Part shown: piece after piece, positions 54,591 through 62,406 of the stretch | How positions within the stretch are numbered: position 1 is the stretch's first letter | Layout: every line of letters begins with the position of its first letter | Assembly: GCF_001468465.1 (NCBI RefSeq) | Contig: NZ_LNSA01000010.1 | Span: 1-64,000 of the forward strand | DNA length: 64,000 bases | From: Sphingopyxis sp. H115 | Lineage (GTDB): Bacteria; Pseudomonadota; Alphaproteobacteria; Sphingomonadales; Sphingomonadaceae | Direction of reading: 5' to 3' | Notes under the pieces: generated by a model | The model's database searches: none | Told to the model about the DNA's origin: nothing | What the model saw: only the letters and a program-made list of their open reading frames with translations | Translations under genes and position numbers: made by a program

Positions 54591-57485
54591 ATGACCAAAA
54601 ATCTTGTCCGGCGCACGTCGACCGCGCTGTCGCCCCTCATTCTCCTCATCGCCAGCACCGCTCCGGCTTATGCGAAGGAAACGCCCGCAACGACGCCGGC
54701 GCCCGCCGCCGCCAATCCGCAAAGCGACGCGGCCAAGGCGTGGAATTTTGCCGCCAGCGACGTGCCTGTCGATCCGAACATCGTCTTTGGCGTGCTGCCG
54801 AACGGGATGAAATATGCGCTGCTGAAGAACAGCACGCCCAAGGACAGCGTCGTGCTGCGCATGCGCTTCGACGTCGGCAGCTTCGCCGAAGCCGACGATC
54901 AGCGCGGGCTCGCCCATTTCCTCGAACATATGGCGTTCAACGGATCGACCAACGTGCCCGAGGGAGAAATGATCAAGCTGCTCGAACGCAAAGGCCTCGC
55001 GTTCGGCGCCGACACCAATGCGTCGACCGGCTTCGACGAGACGGTGTACAAGCTCGACTTGCCCAATGCGTCCGACGACCTGATCGACACCGGGCTGATG
55101 CTGATGCGCGAGACCGCGAGCGAGCTGACGATCGATCCCGCCGCCGTTGATCGCGAACGCGGCATCATCCTCTCCGAACGGCGCGCGCGCGACACCTATC
55201 AACTGCGCAGCCTGATCGACCAGCTCGATTTCCAGATGCAGGGGATGACGGTCGCAAGCCGCATTCCCGTCGGTACCGAAGAGGTGATCAAGACCGCGCC
55301 GGCGGCGCGCATCCGCGATCTCTACGACCGCTATTATCGTCCCGAACGCGCGACGCTCGTGATGGTCGGCGACTTCGATCCGGCGGCGGTCGAGGCGAAG
55401 ATTAGGGCGCGTTTTGCCGACTGGCAGGGACGCGGCGCCGCGGGCGCCGACCCCGATATCGGCAATGTCGATTATGGGCGCGCCGCCGCAGCGGACGATT
55501 TCGTCGATCCGGCGATCCAGGATTCGGTGACGATTGCGGCCTTCAAGCCATGGGTGGACGAGCCCGACAGCAGGGCGAAGCGCGCGCGCAAGCTCGCTGA
55601 GGACGTCGGCGAGGCGATCGTCAGCCGCCGGCTCGCGAAGATCGCGCTCAAGGAAGATTCGCCGATCCTTACCGGCTATTTCAGCGATGCCGAGGGGTGG
55701 AAGAAATTCGACCAGGTGACGGTCGGCGCGGTCGCCAAGGAAGGTGCTTGGAAAGAGGCACTTGCGCTCGTCGAACAGGAGCAGCGCCGCGCGATCGAAC
55801 ATGGCTTTACCCAGGCCGAGGTCGACGAGCAGCTTGCGATCCGCCGCACCGCATTCCGAAACGCCGTCGCGGGCGTGACGACGCGGCGCAGCGATGCGCT
55901 TGCCGATGCGCTGGTCGCGGCGGCCGAGGGCGATTTCGTCTTCACGCGCCCCGAAACGTCGCAGGCGCTGTTCGAGGCCGCAGCGCCGTCGCTCGATGCC
56001 GCCGCGGTGACCGCTGCTTTTCGGGCGCGCATGGAGGGGCTGAGCCCGCCGCTCGCGCGCGTGACGACGAAGGCGCCGGTCGAGGGCGGCACCGCTGCGA
56101 TCCTCGCGGACCTGCAGGCCTCGACCAAGGTCGCGGTCGCGGCGCCGAGTGAGGCCGCGAATGCCGCCTTCGCCTATGATAATTTCGGCACGCCGGGAAA
56201 AATCGTCAGCGACGAGCGTATCGAGGATCTCAATATCCGCCGCATCCGGTTCGCGAACAATGTGATGCTCAACATCAAGACGACCGATTTCCAGAAGGAC
56301 AAGGTCATGCTGTCGCTGCGCGTCGACGGCGGCAATTTGCTCGCGACAAAGGAGGATCCGACGAGGGTGTCGCTCGCGGGATCGCTGATGCTTGGCGGGC
56401 TCGAAGCGCACAGCTATGACGAGCTGCGCTCGATTCTCGCCGGCAAGACGATCAGCCCGGTCTTCGGCAACGCCACCGACAGCTTCGGCGGCAGCGCGGT
56501 GACCTCGCCCGAGGATTTCGCGTTGCAGGCAAAGCTGATGGCGGCCTATCTAACCCACCCCGGCTATCGCGCCGACGGGCTCGCGCTGATCCGCCGCGTG
56601 CTGCCGCAGCAATATGCCGCGAACGATGCGACGCCGGCGGCCGTGATGGGGCGCGATGCGGGCGGCATTCTCGCAAACGACGATCCGCGATCGCAGACCC
56701 CGCCGCTGGGCAAGGTGATGGCGCTCGACTGGGCGCAGCTAAAATCAGCGGTCGCCGACAGCTTCGCGCATGGCGCGGTCGAGATTGGCGTCGTCGGCGA
56801 CATCGGCGAACAGGCGGCGATCGACGCGATCGCGGCGACCTTCGGCGCCTTGCCCGAGCGGCGTGCCGCCTTCGACCCGCGCGCCGACGCGCGCGTGCGG
56901 CATTATGCTACCGACCGCAGCGAACGCACCTTGATTCACAAGGGCCCTGCGGAACAGGCAGAGCTGCGCGTCTATTGGCCCGCGCGCGACGATAGCGATC
57001 TGGGCGAAGCGATGCGGCTCAACCTGCTCGCGCGTGTGATGCAGCTGATGCTGACCGAGGAACTGCGCGAAAAGCTCGGCGAAAGCTATAGCCCCGCTGC
57101 GGCTGCGAGCCTTTCGGACGAGTTCCCAGGGTATGGCCATCTCCTCGCGGCGAGCAATGTCGATTACAAGGATCTCGCGACGACGCGCGCGGCGATCTTT
57201 GCGATTGCTAAGGAGTTGCGCGCCAAGCCGGTCGATGCCGACCTGCTCGATCGCGCGCGGCGTCCGCTGGTCGAGGCGATGGTCAAGTCGCGACGCGAAA
57301 ACGCCTATTGGCTGAACTATGTCGGCCAAGCGGCGAGCCACCCCGACCGGCTCGACCGCAGCCGCAAGGGCATTGGCGAAGTCGAAGCGGCGACACCGGC
57401 CGAACTGCAGGCGCCCGCGAGACGCTATCTGATCGACGACAAGGCGCTGGTGATCAAGGCGGTTAGCGACAAGGCGGGAAAATAG
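54591..57485 (+). CDS. M16 family zinc protease, exported
   Basis: 964 aa. A signal peptide (LVRRTSTALSPLILLIASTA, cleavage near AYAKE) precedes a first M16 domain with the inverted zinc motif HFLEHMAFNGSTNV (HxxEH near residue 107) and ETVYKLDLPN. The second, inactive M16 half lies at about 520-960, with RTLIHKGPAEQAELRVYWPA and EELREKLGESYSPAA. The double-domain layout is that of PqqL/pitrilysin-type enzymes. It is periplasmic or outer-membrane associated and degrades peptides. It follows the GGDEF gene by 42 bases and may be co-transcribed. Confidence 0.92.
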   Translation: MTKNLVRRTSTALSPLILLIASTAPAYAKETPATTPAPAAANPQSDAAKAWNFAASDVPVDPNIVFGVLPNGMKYALLKNSTPKDSVVLRMRFDVGSFAEADDQRGLAHFLEHMAFNGSTNVPEGEMIKLLERKGLAFGADTNASTGFDETVYKLDLPNASDDLIDTGLMLMRETASELTIDPAAVDRERGIILSERRARDTYQLRSLIDQLDFQMQGMTVASRIPVGTEEVIKTAPAARIRDLYDRYYRPERATLVMVGDFDPAAVEAKIRARFADWQGRGAAGADPDIGNVDYGRAAAADDFVDPAIQDSVTIAAFKPWVDEPDSRAKRARKLAEDVGEAIVSRRLAKIALKEDSPILTGYFSDAEGWKKFDQVTVGAVAKEGAWKEALALVEQEQRRAIEHGFTQAEVDEQLAIRRTAFRNAVAGVTTRRSDALADALVAAAEGDFVFTRPETSQALFEAAAPSLDAAAVTAAFRARMEGLSPPLARVTTKAPVEGGTAAILADLQASTKVAVAAPSEAANAAFAYDNFGTPGKIVSDERIEDLNIRRIRFANNVMLNIKTTDFQKDKVMLSLRVDGGNLLATKEDPTRVSLAGSLMLGGLEAHSYDELRSILAGKTISPVFGNATDSFGGSAVTSPEDFALQAKLMAAYLTHPGYRADGLALIRRVLPQQYAANDATPAAVMGRDAGGILANDDPRSQTPPLGKVMALDWAQLKSAVADSFAHGAVEIGVVGDIGEQAAIDAIAATFGALPERRAAFDPRADARVRHYATDRSERTLIHKGPAEQAELRVYWPARDDSDLGEAMRLNLLARVMQLMLTEELREKLGESYSPAAAASLSDEFPGYGHLLAASNVDYKDLATTRAAIFAIAKELRAKPVDADLLDRARRPLVEAMVKSRRENAYWLNYVGQAASHPDRLDRSRKGIGEVEAATPAELQAPARRYLIDDKALVIKAVSDKAGK

Positions 57486-57523
57486 GGTCGTCAGCCATTC
57501 ACCGAAAGGAGCATTAGATCCTC

Positions 57524-57735
57524 CCTGTGGCGCAGTCATGGGGAGGTGGCAGCGCGAAGCGCTGACCGAGGGGCTGATCGCGCAAGATCGCGGCCCCTCC
57601 CTCACCGCTGCGCGGCGGTCCCCCTCTCCGTCGCTTCGCGACAGGGAAGACGTTTTATCCTCGTCATCCCGGACTTGATCCGGGGTCCATGACCGCCAGC
57701 CTTGTTGTGGATCCCGGATCAAGTCCGGGATGAGG
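57524..57735. repeat. Intergenic palindrome cluster including CCCGGACTTGATCCGGG copy 2
   Basis: The non-coding stretch 57486-57768 (283 bases) carries two palindromes. The first, about 57530-57655, is CTCCCTGTGG/GGGAGGTGGC with a GCGCGAAGCGC hairpin and the CCCCTCC repeat. The second has exact 20-base inverted arms: 57665-57684 (CATCCCGGACTTGATCCGGG) and 57713-57732. The second is the same family as 29154-29232. No gene is seen here. Confidence 0.85.
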
Positions 57736-57768
57736 AATGTCTGGAATCCCTCCCAAAGCGGACCCCAT

Positions 57769-58188
57769 CTAAACCCGCCCCGGCGCCCGTGCCCGGATGA
57801 AATTTTCCAGCGCGGCGAACAACATCTGGCGCGCATCGCTGCCCAGCATTTCGGCGGTCAACCAATCGAAATGGACGCGGTCGCCACGCGACGACGCGCC
57901 GACCATCGCCGCCAGCAACGCTTCGTCGAAGCTCACGCGCGGGCAGCAGGGCGGGGCGACGGCAAAGGGTTCAGGCCAAATATGGGCGATTGCCTCGACG
58001 ACAAGGCGATAGCGGCGCGCGGCGAGGATATTGCCCCAGCGCCGTTCGAGTTCGGGCATCGGGTCGCGCGCGGCGCGGCGGCAGAGGATGCAATAGCGCA
58101 GCGCCAGCACAGCCTGCGCGGCTTCGGCCGAGAGATCGCGCACCAGCGGCTGCTGCGTCAATTGGCGGATCAGCGTGCTGCTTTGCAT
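57769..58188 (-). CDS. Conserved hypothetical protein
   Basis: 139 aa, mostly helical, rich in Ala and Arg: VLALRYCILCRRAARDPMPE, LERRWGNILAARRYRLVVEA and HIWPEPFAVAPPCCPRVSFD, then DEALLAAMVGASSRGDRVHF. Four cysteines are present, two in CILC and two as a CC pair, but their spacing does not match a known metal site. No signal or membrane segment. I do not recognise the family. It is transcribed toward the palindrome cluster after the M16 gene. Confidence 0.65.
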   Translation of the reverse strand: MQSSTLIRQLTQQPLVRDLSAEAAQAVLALRYCILCRRAARDPMPELERRWGNILAARRYRLVVEAIAHIWPEPFAVAPPCCPRVSFDEALLAAMVGASSRGDRVHFDWLTAEMLGSDARQMLFAALENFIRARAPGRV

Positions 58189-58342
58189 GAGGTTTCTGTC
58201 TCCCGGCCCATTCAGTCCGTCGGTCCGTTTCGCCCCGGTAGGGAAAAAGATGCCGGCCGCTTGTCATGCAGCTTGAAGATGCAGCGGCCGGCAGGAGGGG
58301 ACTGCCTCACCTTGCTATTGAGAATTATTCGCAAATACAAGC

Positions 58343-58369
58343 AAAAAAAGAGGCGCTCGAAAGCGCCTC
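58343..58369 (-). terminator. Rho-independent terminator of bfr
   Basis: On the minus strand, GAGGCGCT with AGCGCCTC (8-bp stem, 4-base loop) followed by seven T. It is about 100 bases after the bfr stop. Confidence 0.88.
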
Positions 58370-58470
58370 CGAAAACTGCGGTTTTATGGCGTCTTCGTCC
58401 CCGCGAAGGCAGGACCCGCTATCGGTCTCTCCGGGAGCGGCCCCGCCCTTGTGGGGAACGACGATTCGGC

Positions 58471-58953
58471 TCAATCGTCGCCGGCGGGCTTCGACTGGAG
58501 TTGAATGTAATTTTCGATGCCCATACGTTCGATCATCTCGAACTGCTTCTCGAGCTCGTCGACATGATGCTCCTCGCTTTCTAGGATATCGGCGAACAGG
58601 TCGCGGCTGACATAGTCGCGCACGCTTTCACAGTGCGCAATCGCGTCCTTGAGCAGCGGGATCGCTTCTTCCTCGACCGCGAGGTCGGCCTTGAGGATTT
58701 CCTCGACCGTCTCGCCGACGCGCAGGCGCCCGAGCAACTGAAAATTGGGGAGGCCGCCCAAAAAGAGGATGCGGTCGGCGAGCTTGTCGGCATGCTTCAT
58801 CTCGTCGATCGACTCTTCGCGTTCGAACGCGGCGAGGCGCGCGACGCCCCAATTGTCGAGCATGCGATAGTGCAGCCAATATTGGTTGATCGCGGTCAGC
58901 TCGTTCTTGAGCGCCTCGTTCAGGAAATCGATGACTTTTTCGTCGCCCTTCAT
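58471..58953 (-). CDS. bfr: Bacterioferritin
   Basis: 160 aa. The ferroxidase ligands are seen in LNEALKNELTAINQYWLHYR, FEREESIDEMKHADKLADRI and DLFADILESEEHHVDELEKQ. The haem methionine is likely in DEMKHADK (Met52). It forms a 24-mer that stores iron as ferric mineral in the cytoplasm. bfd, for the ferredoxin that mobilises this iron, lies just upstream on the same strand. The C-terminus is the usual MIERMGIENYIQLQSKPAGD. Confidence 0.96.
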   Translation of the reverse strand: MKGDEKVIDFLNEALKNELTAINQYWLHYRMLDNWGVARLAAFEREESIDEMKHADKLADRILFLGGLPNFQLLGRLRVGETVEEILKADLAVEEEAIPLLKDAIAHCESVRDYVSRDLFADILESEEHHVDELEKQFEMIERMGIENYIQLQSKPAGDD

Positions 58954-59054
58954 GGTGTCTATCCTGTCATTTCTGTCTTGGAATGGAGTGGGCGCATTAT
59001 AGGCGCCCCGACCCCATCAGGCCAAGGTCAAAAATGGCGGAAAACCATGAAAAA

Positions 59055-59228
59055 TCAGGCGGTCGCGGCAGCGTCGCTGATGATATTGCGAGCGAATGAC
59101 AGGCATTGTCCGCACTTGGGTTTGCGACCCAATTGCGCATAGGCCGCCTTCGCACACCGCAATTGGCCACTCCGCGCAACATCGCGCAGCTGGCTTTCCC
59201 TTATTGCGTTGCAGACACAGACGACCAT
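59055..59228 (-). CDS. bfd: Bacterioferritin-associated ferredoxin
   Basis: 57 aa, read directly from the minus strand: MVVCVCNAIRESQLRDVARS at the start, LGRKPKCGQCLSFARNIISD near the end. The four cysteines are Cys4, Cys6, Cys39 and Cys42, spaced CxC...CxxC as in Bfd [2Fe-2S] proteins. Bfd passes electrons to bacterioferritin to release iron. The ATG at 59228 lies 102 bases upstream of bfr on the same strand, so they share a transcript. Cys25 (RCAKAAY) is extra. The length matches the family. Confidence 0.9.
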   Translation of the reverse strand: MVVCVCNAIRESQLRDVARSGQLRCAKAAYAQLGRKPKCGQCLSFARNIISDAAATA

Positions 59229-59265
59229 GTGCGAATCCTTCTCAACAACTCCGATTTAGGGATAG

Positions 59266-59305
59266 TGCGAGAGATTCGCAACAGGAAAGATGCGACTGGT
59301 TCGCA
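59266..59305 (-). promoter_or_regulatory. Two tandem TGCGA-N5-TCGCA palindromes upstream of bfd
   Basis: TGCGA-GAGAT-TCGCA at 59266-59280 and TGCGA-CTGGT-TCGCA at 59291-59305 are exact inverted repeats with identical arms, 25 bases apart centre to centre. A half site TGCGA is at 59230-59234. They lie 38-77 bases upstream of the bfd start and are candidates for an iron-responsive (Fur/Irr/RirA-like) operator. Confidence 0.6.
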
Positions 59306-59410
59306 ATGTGAACAGCGCGTTTTTTCGCCTTTCCGGCCCTTGCCCGGAGCGTGATTCGCGGGCATAGGCGCGCCCATCTTCCCCGCCCGCACAGCAAAAG
59401 GTCCGCCCCC

Positions 59411-59641
59411 ATGAAAGTGAATGTCTATGTGACGCTCAAGCCGGGCGTGCTCGACCCGCAGGGCAAGGCGATCCATCATGCGCTCGAGGGCCTTGGTTTC
59501 GGTGGCGTTTCCGACGTGCGCGCCGGGCGTTTCATCGAACTCGACGTCGCCGACGGCACGAGCGATGCCGATCTCGACGCAATGTGCGCGAAGCTGCTCG
59601 CGAACACGGTGATCGAAAACTACCGCATCGAACGCGCGTAA
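59411..59641 (+). CDS. purS: Phosphoribosylformylglycinamidine synthase, PurS subunit
   Basis: 76 aa from ATG 59411. The short alpha-beta fold is [40 protein letters not shown] and [16 protein letters not shown], a clear PurS. It joins PurQ and PurL in the FGAM synthase complex. purQ follows after 14 bases. purL is not in the window. Confidence 0.96.
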   Translation: MKVNVYVTLKPGVLDPQGKAIHHALEGLGFGGVSDVRAGRFIELDVADGTSDADLDAMCAKLLANTVIENYRIERA

Positions 59642-59655
59642 GAAGGAACGCCATC

Positions 59656-60321
59656 ATGAAGACCGCCGTCATCGTCTTTCCCGGCTCCAACTGCGACCGC
59701 GACATGGCGGTCGCGCTCGAGCAGGTCACGGGCAAGGCCCCCGCGATGGTGTGGCACCGCGAAACCGCGCTGCCCGATGGCATCGACTTCATCGCGCTCC
59801 CTGGCGGTTTTTCCTATGGCGACTATCTCCGCTCGGGCGCGATGGCGGCGCGGTCGCCGATCCTGCGCGCGGTGTCGGATGCCGCTGGGCGCGGCGTGCC
59901 GTTGCTCGGCGTCTGCAACGGCTTCCAGGTGCTGACCGAGGCGCAGTTGCTGCCGGGCGCGCTGATGCGCAACGCCGGATTGAACTTCGTGTGCCGCACT
60001 GTGCCGCTGACGGTCGAGAACAGTCAGTCATTGTTCACCGCATGCTATCAGGCGGGCGAGGAAATCGATATTCCCGTCGCGCATCACGACGGCAATTATT
60101 TCGCCGACGCGGCGACGCTCGACCGGATCGAGGGCGAGGGGCGCGTCGCTTTTCGTTACGCCGCCGACGTCAACGGATCGGCCCGCAATATCGCGGGCGT
60201 ACTCAACGATGCGGGCAATGTGCTCGGCATGATGCCGCACCCCGAACGCGCGATCGATCCCGCACACGGCGGCACCGACGGGCTACGCCTCTTCGAGGCC
60301 GCGCTCGGCGTCCTCGCCTGA
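59656..60321 (+). CDS. purQ: Phosphoribosylformylglycinamidine synthase, glutaminase subunit PurQ
   Basis: 221 aa. [20 protein letters not shown] is the start, [20 protein letters not shown] and the nucleophile Cys in [20 protein letters not shown] near residue 86, with the His-Glu pair in [16 protein letters not shown]. It supplies ammonia from glutamine for FGAM formation with PurS and PurL. Its 3' end overlaps the convergent membrane-protein gene by 39 bases. Confidence 0.96.
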   Translation: MKTAVIVFPGSNCDRDMAVALEQVTGKAPAMVWHRETALPDGIDFIALPGGFSYGDYLRSGAMAARSPILRAVSDAAGRGVPLLGVCNGFQVLTEAQLLPGALMRNAGLNFVCRTVPLTVENSQSLFTACYQAGEEIDIPVAHHDGNYFADAATLDRIEGEGRVAFRYAADVNGSARNIAGVLNDAGNVLGMMPHPERAIDPAHGGTDGLRLFEAALGVLA

Positions 60322-60666
60322 CGGCGGATTCTTCGCTTTCGCCGTTGGCTGCAACCATCGGCCGACGACCAGCAGAACGGTCGGCCAGAACATCGTGTTC
60401 CAGATGTCGTGCCAATGTGCGGCGTCGGGCTGGATCGTCGAGTGGCTATATTCGGCGGTCATATCGAGCCACTCGCCGCCGCACGCCATCGCCAACACCG
60501 CCAGCCATGCCGCCAGCCACCCACCGCGCCGGCGCCAGACTAGCCGCACGATCAGGAACAGGGTCAGCCCGAAATAGACGTGCAGCGTATCCTTGCTGAG
60601 ATGCGCCGTGGTAACGAACCACAGCTTCTGTTCCTGGAACAGCGCGGCGAGATGGACAAGATTCAT
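60283..60666 (-). CDS. Integral membrane protein, unknown function
   Basis: 127 aa from ATG 60666. Hydrophobic helices are near residues 5-25, 33-50 ([20 protein letters not shown]), 55-70 ([20 protein letters not shown]) and 88-106. A conserved-looking GGEWLDM and [12 protein letters not shown] are present. The pattern is VanZ-like, but the family is not certain. The gene follows the VUT-family gene by 19 bases on the same strand and its 3' end runs into purQ antisense. Confidence 0.7.
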   Translation of the reverse strand: MNLVHLAALFQEQKLWFVTTAHLSKDTLHVYFGLTLFLIVRLVWRRRGGWLAAWLAVLAMACGGEWLDMTAEYSHSTIQPDAAHWHDIWNTMFWPTVLLVVGRWLQPTAKAKNPPSGEDAERGLEEA

Positions 60667-60685
60667 GTGAGTCGTGGGATCCTGA

Positions 60686-61435
60686 TCAAACCTTGGCGGC
60701 GAACGGGTTAAAATCGGTGCCTTCGTCGAACACGTCGACACCTTCGCGCCGCTTCAACGCGCCAACCACGACATAGGTTACCGGCGTCAGCGCGGCTTCC
60801 CACGCGGTCTTGATCAACCATTGCGAGAGCACGACCTCGTAAAGCTGTTCGGGCGGCCAGCCGGCAAGGCCGTAAAAGGCGAGCGGGTAGAAAATCAGGC
60901 TGTCGAGACCCTGGCCGACGACTGTCGATCCGATTGTGCGCGCCCATAGTTTCTTGCCGCCGGTCCAAAGCTTCATGCGCGCCAGGACATAGCTGTTGGC
61001 GAATTCGCCCACGCAAAAGGCGGTCATCGACGCAATGACGATGCGCCAGCTGTTGCCGAAGACGAATTCGTAGCTTGTCTGCCCCGGCCATCCGTCGGCT
61101 GGCGGCAGCGCGACGACGATCCACGCCATGAACGCCATGAAGGCGAGCGCGGCAAAGCCCGTCCAGATGACGCGCCGGGCGCGGGCATAGCCATAGACCT
61201 CGGTCAGCACGTCGCCGATGATATAGCTGAGCGGGAAAAAGAGGACGCCGGCGCCGAACGCCCATTGGGTGCCGTCCGGCAGCACGACATAGCTCGGTTT
61301 GGAGGCGCCGATGATGTTCGACAGCAGCAGGATCGCGACGAAGGCCGCCATCAGCAGGTCGTAATAACGAAAATGCTGCACGCTGGCGGCGGCGACCTGA
61401 ACCGGCCGGTTCGTCGGGGAAGGGGCGTCTGTCAT
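60686..61435 (-). CDS. Queuosine-precursor transporter family (VUT/YhhQ)
   Basis: 249 aa from ATG 61435. Six to seven hydrophobic helices are visible, with YYDLLMAAFVAILLLSNIIG near residue 25, FPLSYIIGDVLTEVYGYARA near 75 and IASMTAFCVGEFANSYVLAR, GQGLDSLIFYPLAFYG in the second half. YhhQ proteins import 7-cyano-7-deazaguanine for queuosine in tRNA. No preQ1 riboswitch was recognised upstream. The membrane-protein gene downstream is probably in the same transcript. The substrate could be a related deazapurine. Confidence 0.88.
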   Translation of the reverse strand: MTDAPSPTNRPVQVAAASVQHFRYYDLLMAAFVAILLLSNIIGASKPSYVVLPDGTQWAFGAGVLFFPLSYIIGDVLTEVYGYARARRVIWTGFAALAFMAFMAWIVVALPPADGWPGQTSYEFVFGNSWRIVIASMTAFCVGEFANSYVLARMKLWTGGKKLWARTIGSTVVGQGLDSLIFYPLAFYGLAGWPPEQLYEVVLSQWLIKTAWEAALTPVTYVVVGALKRREGVDVFDEGTDFNPFAAKV

Positions 61436-61506
61436 CGAGGCGCTGCTTAACGCGCTTTGCAGCCCGCGCAAACCGCGCTATTCGCGGCGCCCGCAGCGTT
61501 GCGCAC

Positions 61507-61583
61507 GCGCCCGTAGCTCAGCTGGATAGAGCACCCGCCTTCTAAGCGGGTGGCCGCAGGTTCGAATCCTGCCGGGCGCGCCA
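61507..61583 (+). tRNA. tRNA-Arg (anticodon TCT)
   Basis: A 77-base cloverleaf. The acceptor GCGCCCG pairs with CGGGCGC, with discriminator G and encoded CCA at 61581-61583. The anticodon arm is CCCGC-CTTCTAA-GCGGG (anticodon TCT) and the T-arm is GCAGG-TTCGAAT-CCTGC. It reads AGA and AGG arginine codons, which are rare in this GC-rich genome. An integrase remnant starts 98 bases downstream, so the tRNA probably served as an attachment site. Confidence 0.97.
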
Positions 61584-61680
61584 ACATCTTCTCCCGGCGC
61601 AGAAATGCGTCAAGCTCGCAGAAGCATTGGGGTTTTGTTGAGATTTTGGTCCTAAATCTGGTCCTAATGGGGTACCGGAA

Positions 61681-61815
61681 ATGAACCAAAATCCAGCCCG
61701 TTTAGAGGGTCATGATTATCTGTATCAACGTGGGCGGCGCTATGTCGTGCGCGTCCAAGTGCCCCACGGGTTACGACCTGTGATCGGTCAGAGTGAGTTT
61801 AAGAGATCGCTCGGC
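61681..61815 (+). pseudogene. Integrase N-terminal remnant next to tRNA-Arg
   Basis: An ATG with the reading MNQNPARLEGHDYLYQRGRR, YVVRVQVPHGLRPVIGQSEF, KRSLGGG matches the start of tyrosine-recombinase proteins of integrative elements (Y-L-x-R-R-G-x-x-Y-x-V-R-x-x-V-P). Homology seems to stop near 61815, after which the frame reads through unrelated sequence of the globin 3' end antisense. The catalytic domain is absent. The local base use is less GC-rich than neighbours. Confidence 0.7.
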
Positions 61816-61871
61816 GGTGGCCCTCTGTTTTGCCGCGAGAATGGACTTGGGGCTGTCGTCCTTGGGGAGGT

Positions 61872-62396
61872 TTACCGCTCGATGACATCGTGCGACATCG
61901 GCGCCAGCTTGCTCAGAAAGCGGTTCTGCGTGGCAAAGCCGATGTTTTCCTCGCGCATCGCTGCTTGCAAATTTTCGACGAGCGCGTTCATGTCGCGCAT
62001 CCGGACGCCCATATCCTTGTGCGCAGTAGCCATGTCGCGGCCGCTGTAGTCACACCCGGCGTTCAGGATATAACAGAATTGCTCGAACAAGGTGCGCTTC
62101 AGCCGGACCATGTCGTGCGACACAAAGATCGCCGCAATGCGCGGATCGGCCTCCGACAGTTCGACGGTGCGGTTGGCGATGCGGCGGATTCCGTCCTGTC
62201 CGCCAAAGGCTTCGGCCATCGCGGTGCCCGAAAAGGGCGAGGCACCCGCGTTGCGATTGTCCTGAACATAGGGATCGACGGGAAGCTCGCCCGTCACGGG
62301 ATCGCGAGCCTTTTCCTCGACTCCGAATTCCTTGTCCCAATCGATCGGCGGTTCGGCGGCGGGTTGCAGGAGCAGGGCGGCGGCGATCAGGAACAT
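61872..62396 (-). CDS. Exported group I truncated haemoglobin
   Basis: 174 aa from ATG 62396. The N-terminus is a short signal peptide (MFLIAAALLLQPAAEPPIDW). A spacer with DPVTGELPVDPYVQDNRNAG leads to the 2-over-2 globin domain: AEAFGGQDGIRRIANRTVEL, FVSHDMVRLKRTLFEQFCYI and the proximal-His block YSGRDMATAHKDMGVRMRDM. Two cysteines (CYILNAGCDY) could form a disulfide, fitting export. It follows the DUF3034 gene by 10 bases. A role in oxygen or nitric oxide handling in the periplasm is inferred. Confidence 0.85.
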   Translation of the reverse strand: MFLIAAALLLQPAAEPPIDWDKEFGVEEKARDPVTGELPVDPYVQDNRNAGASPFSGTAMAEAFGGQDGIRRIANRTVELSEADPRIAAIFVSHDMVRLKRTLFEQFCYILNAGCDYSGRDMATAHKDMGVRMRDMNALVENLQAAMREENIGFATQNRFLSKLAPMSHDVIER

Positions 62397-62406
62397 GGCG
62401 GACCCC

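Noticed and set aside
53334..56411. A 1025-codon minus-strand frame opposite the GGDEF and M16 genes
   Set aside because: It spans two real genes and an intergenic gap antisense, with Arg/Asp-rich low-complexity protein; a shadow frame.
61436..61510. preQ1 riboswitch upstream of the VUT/YhhQ gene
   Set aside because: The short GC-rich gap lacks the preQ1 aptamer's A-rich tail and core bases.
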